A stretch of DNA of 64,000 nucleotides from CAZDBA01 sp965224765 (GTDB taxonomy: Bacteria; Planctomycetota; Planctomycetia; Pirellulales; Pirellulaceae), in the NCBI GenBank assembly GCA_965224765.1, contig CBDDAC010000012.1, positions 496,001 through 560,000 on the forward strand, in the 5' to 3' direction. Positions 36,031-45,608 of this stretch are shown piece by piece. The position numbers and the translations under genes were made by a program. How positions within the stretch are numbered: position 1 is the first letter of the stretch; each line of letters opens with the position of its first letter. A model generated the notes under the pieces. It worked only from the letters and a program-made list of their open reading frames with translations. It did no database searches and was not told where the DNA came from.

Positions 36031-36353
36031 TTTTCGACTTAAGTTAAGCCGGCTTGGCGGACGAAACGATTGATACGTGATCTTGCACTCAGATTGTTGC
36101 TAAGTGAACTCAGACTTTATCGCAACAAAAAACCTTGTCACGAGAATTTGGACGGCGGAGTATAGAAGTGACGCAATTTCCGTTCAATAACAAAGTTGCA
36201 ACGCGAAAATTCCGCTTCCAGCTCGGGGAAACGGATACACCGATTTTCTCAAAAAGCACGTCAATCCTTCGCAAACCGCCAAAAACGCCTAATCTACAAG
36301 TCGCAATGCAGTTGCTATCATTGAGGTACCGAACCCCAACTGCCGTACCTTAG
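36031..36353. other. Divergent intergenic region between lptD-like and unknown gene
   Basis: About 320 bp with no gene or repeat that I can support. Promoters for both directions are expected here, but none was assigned. Confidence 0.35.
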
Positions 36354-36860
36354 ATGCGCCTTGAAACTGAAAAATATCCGAAACCACTCCAAGAATTGAT
36401 TTCGCCGCTGGCGGAATTGAGATTCGATTTCTCAGTGCAAATCTCGCAAGGGGTCCAACCCAGCTTGGATAGGGTTGCCCTAGAAGACTTCTTTCCAAGG
36501 GCGATCTCCAACCAGAAAATGGCCAAATGCTGCCATTCTGGATTGTGGTTGTTGCATGGGTTTTTGGATGAATCACACAAAATCAGTCAATCAATCCACA
36601 CGCCAGAGGGTTCTTACTGGCATGCCATCATGCATCGTGCCGAACGCGACTACTGGAATAGCAAACACTGGTATCGCAAGGTCGGCACGCATCCCGTACT
36701 CGATGGTTTAAACTCCAATGGCGTTTCTGGAGAACAGCTTGTCGATCTATGCGAGCAAGCTACCGGTTCCAACCCGACACAAGAGCGTGCGTCCGAGTTA
36801 GTCAAATTGGAATGGGCGTTGCTGTTTGATTATTGCTGGAATCAAGCCACGCATTCTTAA
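36354..36860 (+). CDS. Conserved-looking cytosolic protein of unknown function
   Basis: 168 residues, no signal or membrane segment. The middle is rich in His, Trp and aromatic residues (CCHSGLWLLHGFLDESHKIS, TPEGSYWHAIMHRAERDYWN, then HWYRKVGTHPVLDG), which suggests a metal- or ligand-binding helical fold. No catalytic motif is clear to me. It lies 29 bp upstream of cutA in the same direction and may share its transcript. The ATG start is the only one fitting; the ribosome site is weak. Confidence 0.65.
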   Translation: MRLETEKYPKPLQELISPLAELRFDFSVQISQGVQPSLDRVALEDFFPRAISNQKMAKCCHSGLWLLHGFLDESHKISQSIHTPEGSYWHAIMHRAERDYWNSKHWYRKVGTHPVLDGLNSNGVSGEQLVDLCEQATGSNPTQERASELVKLEWALLFDYCWNQATHS

Positions 36861-36889
36861 TTCTTAAAACCTATTACCTACTGAGCCTC

Positions 36890-37213
36890 ATGGATAAATA
36901 CTTCTTAGAAATTCGGACCACCAGTGACGACCAAGAGGTGCTGCGAAAAATTGCGGGAACGCTTGTGGAATCCAAGTTAGCCGCATGTGTTCAAATTAGC
37001 GGCCCGATCTTGAGCACTTATTACTGGCAGGGAAAGCTGGAATCCAAGAAAGAGTGGGTGCTTGCCGCCAAATCGATCTCCTACCTTGTGCAAAACCTGA
37101 CTTCGGCGGTCAAGGAAAATCACAACTATGACGAGCCTGAGATTATCGCAACCCGTTTCGACGCAATCTCTGATGGCTACGCAATTTGGTTGAGTGAAAA
37201 CCTCGCTGAGTAG
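36890..37213 (+). CDS. cutA: CutA1-family divalent-ion tolerance protein
   Basis: 107 residues, the normal length for CutA1, which forms a trimeric ferredoxin-like fold. Motifs: LVESKLAACVQISGPILSTY, YYWQGKLESKKEWVLAAKS, and NYDEPEIIATRF near the end. Known for copper tolerance in E. coli, but the molecular role is still unsettled; it may bind metals at its trimer interface. The frame opens earlier at 36833 inside the previous gene, but ATG 36890 gives the usual start MDKYFLEIRTTSD. Confidence 0.93.
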   Translation: MDKYFLEIRTTSDDQEVLRKIAGTLVESKLAACVQISGPILSTYYWQGKLESKKEWVLAAKSISYLVQNLTSAVKENHNYDEPEIIATRFDAISDGYAIWLSENLAE

Positions 37214-37550
37214 CAAAGATCGCTTCGCATCAGTTATCGTTCTTCGGATGCCGTGCTTCACGCAGTTTGTGGCCTGCGGGCAATTGCCGCCATCGCGGTG
37301 GTACGCACCGCGACACTGCTAATATTGGCGTTAAGTTCTTTTGAGATTGTGGCCTCAAATGATGTGGTCTGAAACGTTGCGTTGCCAATCGCGTTTTTTA
37401 TTATCTCCTTCCTTTTTTCATGTATTTCGCGTGTTTCGCGGTTGTTCAAAAGGAGACACGATGGACCTCCTCTTGATTGGAATTTGGAACCGCGAAATAA
37501 ACGAAATATGCGAAAGTATCATGCGCCGAGCAAGTCCCAGAAGGTTCATC

Positions 37551-37615
37551 AATGGTAACCCGACGCGTGAGCGAGGACGAATCGGGTTCGTCCTCGCTCA
37601 CGCGTCGGGTTTCCA
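37551..37615. repeat. Full P1 palindrome, perfect 23-bp arms
   Basis: Left arm 37559-37581 starts CCCGACGCGTGAGCGAGGAC, loop TCGGG, right arm 37587-37609 is the exact complement. The pairing extends to about 31 bp with one mismatch through GGTAACCC and GGGTTTCC. This is the most complete copy of the P1 family in the window. Confidence 0.95.
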
Positions 37616-37800
37616 AAACGAGCAGGACGTAGATGTCGCGGTGCGGTTGCCACTGTGTCTGCCGCGCGTCGAGATCGCCGGTTTTTGCTTCCTCAGAAAA
37701 CGGTAGTGGCTTCCCCTCCCCAGCCGCTTTGCGTCCGCCCCTCTTTAATTTAGAGGTCAAGGCTCCTGCCGAGACACACTGACCCACACGCAGTGTCATC

Positions 37801-37836
37801 GAAAAAGCGGAGCTGCCTGAGCAACTCCGCCTGGTT
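37801..37836 (-). terminator. Terminator of ugd
   Basis: Stem GCGGAGT-TGC and GCAGCTCCGC (37807-37830) with a small bulge and TCAG loop, then CTTTTTC on the minus strand. On the plus strand it also has TTTTTT, so it can serve the convergent cutA side too. Lies about 30 bp past the ugd stop. Confidence 0.8.
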
Positions 37837-37865
37837 TTTTCGCATTTTCTAGAGCAAGGCCCAAC

Positions 37866-39197
37866 TTAAACTGAGGCCATTGAATCCGATTTCACCGGTG
37901 GACGACCGATCGAATAGTAGGTGAACCCAAGCTCTTTCATTTGTTTGCATTTGTAGAGATTTCGACCATCAAAGATCACATACGTCTGCATTAAGGACCG
38001 GACTTGCTCGAATTCAGGATGGCGGAAAACATCCCACTCGGTATTGATGGCAAGTGCGTGAGCATCCTTGAGCGCCTCCATGGAATACTCGCTATACTCA
38101 ACCCGATCACCTAATTCATTTTTGACATTGGGCATCGCTTCTGGATCAAAAACACAGATACTTGCACCACGCTCGAGCAGTTGATTGATCAGGACCAATG
38201 CAGGTGCTTCGCGAATGTCGTCAGTCTTGGGCTTGAACGCCAATCCCCAGATCGCAAAACGAATTCCCGCCAGATTCTCGCCGTAGTGCTCGACGATTTT
38301 TTCCATCAACACGTTCTTCTGGCAATCGTTAACCTTGTCAACCGCTTCCAGAATGGTCGGTTTCAAATTGTTGTTCTTGGCCATTGCTGCCAAAGCCCGA
38401 ACATCTTTCGGGAAGCAACTTCCACCATAGCCCACTCCGGGGAACAGGAATTGAAAACCAATTCGCTGATCGTGACCGATACCACGCCGTACGTCATTGA
38501 TATCTCCGCTCATCTTTTCACAGAGATTGGCCATTTCATTGATAAAGCTGATTTTTGTCGCCAGCAATGCGTTAGCTACATACTTGGTCAACTCAGCGCT
38601 CTCAGGCGACATGGACAGGAAGGGTTTGTCCGTTCGCAAAAACGGAGAGTACAGTTCTTTCAGGACGTCGGCGACAATTTGATCACGCACTCCAACCACA
38701 ACACGATCGGGGTACATAAAGTCATTGATTGCCGCGCCTTCTTTAAGAAACTCAGGATTGCTGGCGACGTGATAGCGCTTTTTGTTGATCTCAATAAGAC
38801 GATCATAGATCCCCTGATTCGTTCCGACCGGCACCGTACTTTTCGTTACGATAATCACATCGTCTGAAATGAAGCGCGCGACAGAATCAATCACACTCCA
38901 GAGGGCACTCAAGTTCGCGGAACCGTCGTCACCTTGGGGGGTACCGACTGCAAGGTAAAGAACCCTAGCAGACCTGACCGCTTCTTCCACCTCTGTGGTG
39001 AAAACCAAGCGACCCGCTTTATGATTCCGTAAAACCATCTCTTTCAAGCCTGGTTCATAGATGGGAATCTCGCCTTGATTGAGCCCGTCAATTTTCGCTT
39101 GGTCGATATCGACGCAAGTTACGTGATTACCGCTTTCCGCAAAACAAGTACCGGTAACAAGGCCAACATAGCCTGTCCCGATCATCGCGATATCCAT
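37866..39197 (-). CDS. ugd: UDP-glucose 6-dehydrogenase
   Basis: 443 residues; oxidises UDP-glucose to UDP-glucuronate with two NAD+, feeding polysaccharide synthesis. NAD-binding GTGYVGLVTG (7-16), the linker region YEPGLKEMVLRN, the substrate loop NPEFLKEGAAINDFMYPDR, and the catalytic Cys261 in GVGYGGSCFPKDVRAL. A second Rossmann half carries IWGLAFKPKTDDIREAPA. Length and motif spacing are normal. Stands alone with its own terminator; upstream gyrA has the same direction but is 235 bp away. Confidence 0.96.
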   Translation of the reverse strand: MDIAMIGTGYVGLVTGTCFAESGNHVTCVDIDQAKIDGLNQGEIPIYEPGLKEMVLRNHKAGRLVFTTEVEEAVRSARVLYLAVGTPQGDDGSANLSALWSVIDSVARFISDDVIIVTKSTVPVGTNQGIYDRLIEINKKRYHVASNPEFLKEGAAINDFMYPDRVVVGVRDQIVADVLKELYSPFLRTDKPFLSMSPESAELTKYVANALLATKISFINEMANLCEKMSGDINDVRRGIGHDQRIGFQFLFPGVGYGGSCFPKDVRALAAMAKNNNLKPTILEAVDKVNDCQKNVLMEKIVEHYGENLAGIRFAIWGLAFKPKTDDIREAPALVLINQLLERGASICVFDPEAMPNVKNELGDRVEYSEYSMEALKDAHALAINTEWDVFRHPEFEQVRSLMQTYVIFDGRNLYKCKQMKELGFTYYSIGRPPVKSDSMASV

Positions 39198-39431
39198 TTA
39201 GTTCTCCAAGATTAGGATTCTGCTCAAGAGTAGTTTGGACTTGGCAAGACTACTTTGATTGTTTGGTTTTTTAAGAGGTCAAATGTCATATTAGTTAAAC
39301 CTCATAAAATCGCGAATAGTCATTTGGAAGGAATTGTAAATTCAAATGACTTTGAATTCCCCACCGCCCAACGAAGCCCCAAATCGGCTATTCAATGGGG
39401 GGGAAATGCTTTAACCATTACATAGCGTCAA

Positions 39432-42194
39432 TCATTCACCATTTCCTTCAGGACTCTCTGGAGGTTTTGGCTCCGAATCTGCTTGCACTGGATCTGCTTG
39501 CACTGGATCTGCTTGCACTGGATCTGACTCGGGTTTTTGCGGCAAACCGTCAGCATCCTCATTATCGGAACTATCCTCATCATCTGGTGGAACCTTAACG
39601 ACCGCGGCGAGGGTGTCTCCATCATCCAATGACATGATTCGCACGCCTTGTGTGTTTCGACCGATCGGCTTGATATCCGCACAGGCAATTCGCTGCAACT
39701 TTCCGCGAGAGGTCATCAGCAGGACTTCATCTTCGTCGCTGACAGGAACGATCCCAATAACGGGTCCGTTTCGAGGCTCAGTCTTGATGTCTCGCACTCC
39801 CTTGCCACCACGTTTTTGTCCGCGATATCGCATTGAGCCGGAAGTCGTTTCCTCTTCGGACTCCTCAACTGTCTTGGCACCAAAGAACGTTCGTTTTCCA
39901 TAGCCATTTTCACAGGCAGTCAACAATGTTGCTTCAGGATCAACGACGACCATCCCGACCAGGGAATCGTTGGCACTCAGCGAAACGCCTTTGACTCCAC
40001 TCGTGTTTCGTCCCATGGGACGTGCATCCGATTCGTCAAAACGAATTGCCATTCCAGAAGCCGTGGAAAGGACGATATCATCCCCCTTTTTAGCGACCGC
40101 AACATCGATCAGTTCGTCGTCTTCGCGAAGTTTGATTGCGATAATGCCACCTTTTCGCGGCCGACCGTACTGGGAAAGCAGGGTCTTTTTGATGAGTCCT
40201 TTTTTTGTCGCCATCATCAAGTAATGGTCAGGAGCACCAAAGTCACGAATCGCTCGACAATCAGCGATCTTTTCATTCTCGTCTAACGCCAACAAGTTGA
40301 CGATCGCACGTCCTCGACTTTCACGACTGAGTTGGGGTAACTGGTGGACTTTGCGCCAATAGACCTGTCCCTGATTGGAAAAGAACAACAGGAAATCGTG
40401 AGTACTGGCAGCAAACACATGTTCGATGGGATCCTCATCTTCACTTTTGGCACCCTTGATGCCTTTTCCACCACGCTTCTGAGCTCGATAGGTACTGACA
40501 GGCGTCCGTTTGATGTAGCCGCGATGCGAGATCGAGACGACCATATTCTCTTCTTCGATCAAGTCTTCGTCGACAACATCAGTCAACTCTTCGGCATCAA
40601 TCACGGTCCGACGCGTATCGGCATGCTTGCGTCTGATTTCCTCAAGGTCGTCTTTGATCATTCCTCGAATGATCTGTTCATCCGAAAGAATGCGCAGGTA
40701 TTCCTTGATTTCTTCCAGCAACTTATGATGCTGTCCGCTCAGCCGTTCCTGCTCAAGGTTGACCAATTGGCCCAACGTCATCTTGAGAATTGCGTCGGCT
40801 TGGACTGGTGTCAGATAGTAGACATCCGCTTCACCCCGTTCCTGCTCAAAAATCTCAAAGCCCTCTTCGCCCAAAGCCTTTTTCAACATCGAAGAGGGGC
40901 ACTCGATTCCCATCAAACCGTGCTTAGCTTCCATCTGGGTTTTTGATTTACGGATCACCGAAATGATTTTATCGATGTCGGCCAATGCCAAGAGCAGACC
41001 CTCGACCGTGTGTTTTTGTCGCCTTGCCCGGTTCAGCAAAAACTGGGTGCGACGGCGAATGACATTGACGCGATGCCGAAAAAATTCATTGAGAATCTGT
41101 TTGACCGTCAACTCGCGAGGTTTGCCATCCACCAATGCCAGAAAGATCATTGAGAAGGAATTCTGCAGCGGTGAATACTGATACAGCTGGTTAAGCAACA
41201 CGTTCGGATCGGCATCACTCTTGAGGTCAATCAAAAGTTTGACCGGTTCTTTCAAGTCACTCAGGTCTCGAATCCCCGAGATTCCTTTGACCTTGTCACT
41301 CTTCACCAAGCCGGCAATCTTTTCCACCAACCCGTCGCGAGTTTGCTGGAAAGGAATTTCCGTAACCACAATGCGATAACGATTCTTTTTATGCTCTTCG
41401 ATATGACATTTCGCGCGGACCTGGATCGTACTTCGACCAGTTCGATAGGCTTTCCGGATCCCGCTTCGCCCGCAAATAATGCCACCGGTCGGGAAATCGG
41501 GGCCTGGCAGAACCTGCATAATTTCGTCAATCGTGGTGTCTGGATTGTCGATCAGCAGCATCAAAGCATCGCAGACTTCACCCAAATTGTGGGGAGGAAT
41601 CGACGTTGCCATACTCACGGCAATTCCGCTGGAACCATTGACCAACAAATTCGGGAACCGACAAGGAAGAACCGTTGGCTCCAGTCTTCGCTCATCATAG
41701 GTCGGCATGTAATCGACGGTATCCAGCTTGATATCATCAAGCATCAAACCTGCCATCGGACTCAATCGGGCCTCGGTATATCGCATCGCCGCTGGTGGAA
41801 GTCCTGCAATCGAGCCAAAGTTCCCCTGCTTGTCGATCAAGACGTGTCGCATGTTCCATTCTTGAGCCATCCGAACCAAAGTCGGATAGACAATACTCTC
41901 ACCGTGAGGGTGGTAATTTCCGCTTGTGTCACCCGAAATCTTGGCACACTTCACTCTCGAAGCGCCCGAGCTAAGATTCAAGTCATTCATGGCGACAAGA
42001 ATTCGGCGCTGAGACGGTTTGAGTCCATCCCGAACGTCTGGCAAAGCACGAGACACGATGACGCTCATCGCATAAGTCAGGTAACTATCTTTGAGTTCCT
42101 GCTCAATCGGCATTTCCACAAACGTTTCTTCAAACGTATCTTCGGTTTCATTACCGTCGTTGGGGTCGCTGGTCCCCGAACTATCTGTTGACAA
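39432..42194 (-). CDS. gyrA: DNA gyrase subunit A
   Basis: 920 residues. Catalytic Tyr139 in AAMRYTEARLS; GyrA-type N-terminal domain (about 25-520) with ALPDVRDGLKPSQRRIL and PHGES. The C-terminal beta-pinwheel (about 545-870) carries the GyrA box QKRGGKG at TYRAQKRGGKGIKGAKSED and again a similar QKRGGKGVRDI. Position of the quinolone-sensitive Ser/Ala area (SGDTSGNYHPHGES) has Ser/Gly-Asn rather than Ser-Ala-Asp context: the residue after DTSG is Asn. The tail (about 880-920) is acidic and holds three copies of VQADP. ATG 42194 adds about 17 residues relative to E. coli. Confidence 0.96.
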   Translation of the reverse strand: MSTDSSGTSDPNDGNETEDTFEETFVEMPIEQELKDSYLTYAMSVIVSRALPDVRDGLKPSQRRILVAMNDLNLSSGASRVKCAKISGDTSGNYHPHGESIVYPTLVRMAQEWNMRHVLIDKQGNFGSIAGLPPAAMRYTEARLSPMAGLMLDDIKLDTVDYMPTYDERRLEPTVLPCRFPNLLVNGSSGIAVSMATSIPPHNLGEVCDALMLLIDNPDTTIDEIMQVLPGPDFPTGGIICGRSGIRKAYRTGRSTIQVRAKCHIEEHKKNRYRIVVTEIPFQQTRDGLVEKIAGLVKSDKVKGISGIRDLSDLKEPVKLLIDLKSDADPNVLLNQLYQYSPLQNSFSMIFLALVDGKPRELTVKQILNEFFRHRVNVIRRRTQFLLNRARRQKHTVEGLLLALADIDKIISVIRKSKTQMEAKHGLMGIECPSSMLKKALGEEGFEIFEQERGEADVYYLTPVQADAILKMTLGQLVNLEQERLSGQHHKLLEEIKEYLRILSDEQIIRGMIKDDLEEIRRKHADTRRTVIDAEELTDVVDEDLIEEENMVVSISHRGYIKRTPVSTYRAQKRGGKGIKGAKSEDEDPIEHVFAASTHDFLLFFSNQGQVYWRKVHQLPQLSRESRGRAIVNLLALDENEKIADCRAIRDFGAPDHYLMMATKKGLIKKTLLSQYGRPRKGGIIAIKLREDDELIDVAVAKKGDDIVLSTASGMAIRFDESDARPMGRNTSGVKGVSLSANDSLVGMVVVDPEATLLTACENGYGKRTFFGAKTVEESEEETTSGSMRYRGQKRGGKGVRDIKTEPRNGPVIGIVPVSDEDEVLLMTSRGKLQRIACADIKPIGRNTQGVRIMSLDDGDTLAAVVKVPPDDEDSSDNEDADGLPQKPESDPVQADPVQADPVQADSEPKPPESPEGNGE
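39478..39525 (-). repeat. Three 15-bp repeats coding VQADP in the GyrA tail
   Basis: TCTGCTTGCACTGGA repeats three times without interruption in frame, giving VQADP three times. Slippage-prone; the copy number may vary between strains. Confidence 0.92.
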
Positions 42195-42629
42195 TTTGCA
42201 CGTCCTTATCCGATTATCAAAGCGCGAGTTCGCACGATTTGGGCCGAAAATGGCCTGAATTTACTTGGTTGAGAGGCTGAGCTTTAGTGGTAGAGAAAGC
42301 ACGAAATTTGTTTTAAGAAGAGCTTTCCTGTGGCCCCATTTTCACTGGCTCCATTCTAGAGTTTCCGGGCAAAATCCTCAACAGCCATCGCAATAAAACA
42401 GGTGTCGTAAACCGTTATATGACAAGCACTTACAAAAACAGCTAAAATAGATTTGAGGTCGAGTTCGCCCTCGCCGCAAATCAGGTTTTTTCACTCTCGA
42501 TTCGATGGCCGACAATAAACCTTCAAGCGGCGGAATGGTAAATTAACGCGCATAAACTCAAGTAATTCTTGACCATCGGACCAAGTGACTCGACAATGAA
42601 ACTGGCGCACTTCTACTATTGGACAGAGC
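42195..42629. other. Divergent region between gyrA and the cyclase-like gene
   Basis: 435 bp without a gene. A promoter-like pair, ATGACA (42419) and TAAAAT (42443) with 18-base spacing, points right. It is followed at 42450-42493 by GATTTGAGGTCGAG, TTCGCC, CTCGCCGCAAATC and AGGTTTTTT, which resembles a short terminator or attenuator ahead of the gene at 42630. Weak evidence only. Confidence 0.35.
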
Positions 42630-44582
42630 ATGTTTGAGTCCCCGACGTTTGACCATATTCTCGATGCAACTTTTGGCCATCGAAAAATCGGAACGGCTAC
42701 CGACTCAACCCAGCAACATCTGGACATCGCCCAGCACGACACCAAGACCATCGAACCGTCCGCAGAGGCCGCAGAGGCCGCATTTGATGCTGACCAAACG
42801 GCCTCTCATTGCATTGAAACGTCCGCGGGAAAATTCTGGGTACAAGGCGATAACATTCTATGCGGCTGCCCAGACTGCTGCGCCCCAATGACAGTTCGAG
42901 TCTGGCTGGGTCTGGCCGATTGCTGGCAATGCAATTGCTCACTTGAGTTGACGCAGAAGCAAATGGCTGCGGTTCAGCAGCTGGTCGCCGAACCTGCCGC
43001 TCGCAGACAACTCCCCACGGCAGCGCCGACACCACCAGCCTCCCCCCATGAGCTCAACCCATTTCGGGATCCCGTCTCTCCCGCCCCAGCGCCCTACTCG
43101 ACAGAACAGGAGCTGGAGAAACTAACCAGCGGATCTGCTGCGGCCCGACTATTGCGACGGGCATTCACAATCACTCCAGCGTGGTTGATGAGCTTTCTCG
43201 TCCACCTGATTCTGATCTTGATCCTGGCACTGATTGTATTCAATCAAACTGACATCATGCCTTCGATTGTGCTGTCCTCCTTCGTTGCCCCAGAACACAA
43301 TGAGGGTGGTGAAATCCGAATCGTCGACCCATTGAATGAATTAATGGATGATCTTCAAGAGGCCAACGACCTCGAACAATCTGACGAAGAGTTGCGTGAT
43401 GTTGCCAAAAAAGCCGAATCGGACGCACAGGAACTGCTCAAGAATTTCGCGCCTCGAGAAAACATTAATGACGTCAAAAAGAACATCACAACCAGCCAAG
43501 GACCGCTATCTTCATTTGCCGCTCGTGACCCGCGTGTACGTTCAGAAATCGTCAAGAAATCTGGTGGTACCACCCTGACCGAAGCTGCTGTCGCCAGGGG
43601 ATTGAGATGGTTGGCAAGCGTCCAAAACGATGACGGAAGCTGGAGCCTGGAAAACTACGGTCGCAATCGCAGGGGAGATTCCGCTGGTACCTCACTTGCC
43701 TTGCTTCCATTTCTGGGGGCTGGGCAGACGCACGAGAATGGTGTCTACCGAGAGACAGTGGCCAAAGGCCTGGCATGGCTTATCGACCACCAAAAGTCAA
43801 ACGGGGACCTCCGCGCCAACTTTGTTTCCAATGCAGGAATGTACGCTCACGGACAAGCCACAATCGTTCTTAGCGAAGCGTTCGCACTGACTGGCGATCA
43901 AACTCTCGCTGAACCCACTCAACTGGCAATCGATTTCATCGAAAATGCCCAACACAAAAATGGCGGCTGGCGATACCAACCCAAACAACCAGGAGATACC
44001 AGTGTATTGGGCTGGCAGGTCATGGCACTTCACAGTGCAAGAGCTCCCAACATGGGCATTGAGGTCGATGAGGATGTGATGAAACTTGCCGACTACTATC
44101 TTGATCGCGCAACAGCCTCCAATCGTTGGCTAAAAAATAACGACTATCCAGCTCAAGAAGGATCGCTCTATTGCTATATGCCCAGCCGAGACGCTCCAAC
44201 CAAAACAATGACCGCTGAGGCAATCCTGTGCCGCATGTATCTTGGCTGGGAACGAGACGACCCTCGCATCATGAGCGCAGTGAAGTGGCTGCAAGAAGAA
44301 CATTCGCCTGATGACGGCGAGCCAAACATGTACTATTGGTACTATGGCACTCAAGTGTTTCACCACTACGGTGGCGAACGCTGGGAGAAATGGAACAGTA
44401 CCATGCGAGAACTCCTTCTACGTTCTCAAAACAAAAAAGGCGGGAACGCCGGAAGTTGGACCCCAGAGAAATTCCAATGGGGAGGCCAGGGCGAACGCAT
44501 TTACACAACCTCACTAGCCGTTTGCACACTGGAAGTTTACTATCGTCACCTCCCTTTGTTTGCCCCAATCGAATTCGAATAG
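42630..44582 (+). CDS. Membrane-anchored squalene-cyclase-like (prenyltransferase-fold) protein
   Basis: 650 residues. A small cysteine cluster (Cys78, 80, 83, 84, 98, 101, 103) suggests a zinc ribbon, followed by a proline-rich stretch, one membrane segment (185-204, WLMSFLVHLILILILALIVF) and a coiled acidic part (about 225-270). The C-terminal half (about 300-640) is an alpha/alpha barrel of prenyltransferase/squalene-oxidase repeats (AVARGLRWLASVQNDDGSWS, then FIENAQHKNGGWRYQP, and similar). The DxDD/QW catalytic set of true triterpene cyclases is not evident, so a binding or structural role is more likely; such proteins are common in planctomycetes. folP follows immediately. Confidence 0.8.
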   Translation: MFESPTFDHILDATFGHRKIGTATDSTQQHLDIAQHDTKTIEPSAEAAEAAFDADQTASHCIETSAGKFWVQGDNILCGCPDCCAPMTVRVWLGLADCWQCNCSLELTQKQMAAVQQLVAEPAARRQLPTAAPTPPASPHELNPFRDPVSPAPAPYSTEQELEKLTSGSAAARLLRRAFTITPAWLMSFLVHLILILILALIVFNQTDIMPSIVLSSFVAPEHNEGGEIRIVDPLNELMDDLQEANDLEQSDEELRDVAKKAESDAQELLKNFAPRENINDVKKNITTSQGPLSSFAARDPRVRSEIVKKSGGTTLTEAAVARGLRWLASVQNDDGSWSLENYGRNRRGDSAGTSLALLPFLGAGQTHENGVYRETVAKGLAWLIDHQKSNGDLRANFVSNAGMYAHGQATIVLSEAFALTGDQTLAEPTQLAIDFIENAQHKNGGWRYQPKQPGDTSVLGWQVMALHSARAPNMGIEVDEDVMKLADYYLDRATASNRWLKNNDYPAQEGSLYCYMPSRDAPTKTMTAEAILCRMYLGWERDDPRIMSAVKWLQEEHSPDDGEPNMYYWYYGTQVFHHYGGERWEKWNSTMRELLLRSQNKKGGNAGSWTPEKFQWGGQGERIYTTSLAVCTLEVYYRHLPLFAPIEFE

Positions 44583-44583
44583 C

Positions 44584-45519
44584 ATGCCGCCCGAAGAAGA
44601 TTCACACCCCATCCCTGGGTCATCACATCGAGGGCTTTCCAGTCCCCTGAACAAGACTTGCTCTAGCTGGACACTTCGCACTCGAACTCTGACATTTGGA
44701 CGTTTACCGGCGCTGATGGGCATCGTCAACGTGACCCCAGACAGCTTTTCCGACGGAGGTGTGCACTATGAAGTCGATGCGGCAGTCGATCACGCCCTTC
44801 GCTTGGCCGATGAAGGGGCAGCGGTTCTCGACATTGGTGGAGAAAGCACGCGTCCCTACAGCGAAGCGGTCGCCCTAGAAGAAGAACTGCTTCGCGTCGT
44901 TCCCGTCATCCAAAAATTGGCCAAGCAAACCAAAGTGCCAATCTCGATTGATACTTCCAAGGCGGTCGTTGCCCGCGCAGCAATAGACGCTGGAGCAGAG
45001 ATCATTAACGATGTGACGGGACTGAATGGCGACCCGAAAATGCTCGAGATTGCCATCAAATCGGGCGCTGCCGTCTGCGCTATGCACATGCAAGGCACTC
45101 CGCAAACGATGCAAGACCAACCGAAGTATGAGGACATTGTCGAAGATGTTTTCAAGTACCTTCAACAACGAGATCAAATCCTAAAGCTTGCCGGACTCAA
45201 TGCGGAAAAGATCTGCCTCGACCCGGGGATCGGATTTGGCAAAACTCACCTTCACAACCTTCAGTTGGTTGCAGGAGTCCAACGGTTCCACGACCTTGGT
45301 CGAACGATTCTGGTAGGCCATTCACGCAAAGGATTTATTGGCAAAGCAATCGGGGACCAAGATGCCAGCCGCACATTTGGCACCTTGGCCGTGACGCTGC
45401 AACTGGCCCAACAAGGAGTTCAGGTCATTCGTGTCCACGAAATCGCGCCCGCAGTTCAAGCCCTTGCCGTGCTCAACGCCACCGGTGGAATTGATGGGCG
45501 AATCGATCTTCACCTGTAA
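44584..45519 (+). CDS. folP: Dihydropteroate synthase
   Basis: 311 residues, a TIM barrel joining pterin pyrophosphate and p-aminobenzoate in folate synthesis. Pterin site: GIVNVTPDSFSDGG, DIGGESTRPYS, ISIDTSKAVVARAA, INDVTGLNGD; later DPGIGFGKTHLHN, LVGHSRKGFIG and the final VIRVHEI. All key positions match active enzymes. ATG 44584 begins two bases after the stop of the previous gene, so translation is likely coupled. The N-terminal 35 residues are polar and loop-like, longer than in E. coli. Confidence 0.95.
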   Translation: MPPEEDSHPIPGSSHRGLSSPLNKTCSSWTLRTRTLTFGRLPALMGIVNVTPDSFSDGGVHYEVDAAVDHALRLADEGAAVLDIGGESTRPYSEAVALEEELLRVVPVIQKLAKQTKVPISIDTSKAVVARAAIDAGAEIINDVTGLNGDPKMLEIAIKSGAAVCAMHMQGTPQTMQDQPKYEDIVEDVFKYLQQRDQILKLAGLNAEKICLDPGIGFGKTHLHNLQLVAGVQRFHDLGRTILVGHSRKGFIGKAIGDQDASRTFGTLAVTLQLAQQGVQVIRVHEIAPAVQALAVLNATGGIDGRIDLHL

Positions 45520-45569
45520 CCGGTACAACACAAACCCGCTTCATCACGAACCTGCTTCATCACAAACAC

Positions 45570-45604
45570 ATGCCGCAGAGCGGCTATTTCCAATAGCCCC
45601 AGAC
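45570..45604. repeat. P2 repeat half, left of the IS element
   Basis: ATGCCGCAGAGCGGCTATTT then AATAGCCCCAGACTTTC ends at 45608; the other arm, TTTCAGTCTGGGGTATCC, begins after the IS at 47392. Joined, they form CCCCAGACT-TTC-AGTCTGGGG, a perfect P2 hairpin. Confidence 0.92.
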
Positions 45605-45608
45605 TTTC

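Larger units (their letters stand above)
37214..37865. other. Repeat-rich intergenic region before ugd
   Basis: About 650 bp between cutA and ugd, which converge. It contains a long P1 palindrome (37551-37615), a block GCCGGTTTTTGCTTCCTCAG (about 37677) resembling 16032-16072 near the SH3 gene, a degenerate P3 element near 37752-37775, and the ugd terminator at 37801. No gene is supported. Confidence 0.6.
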
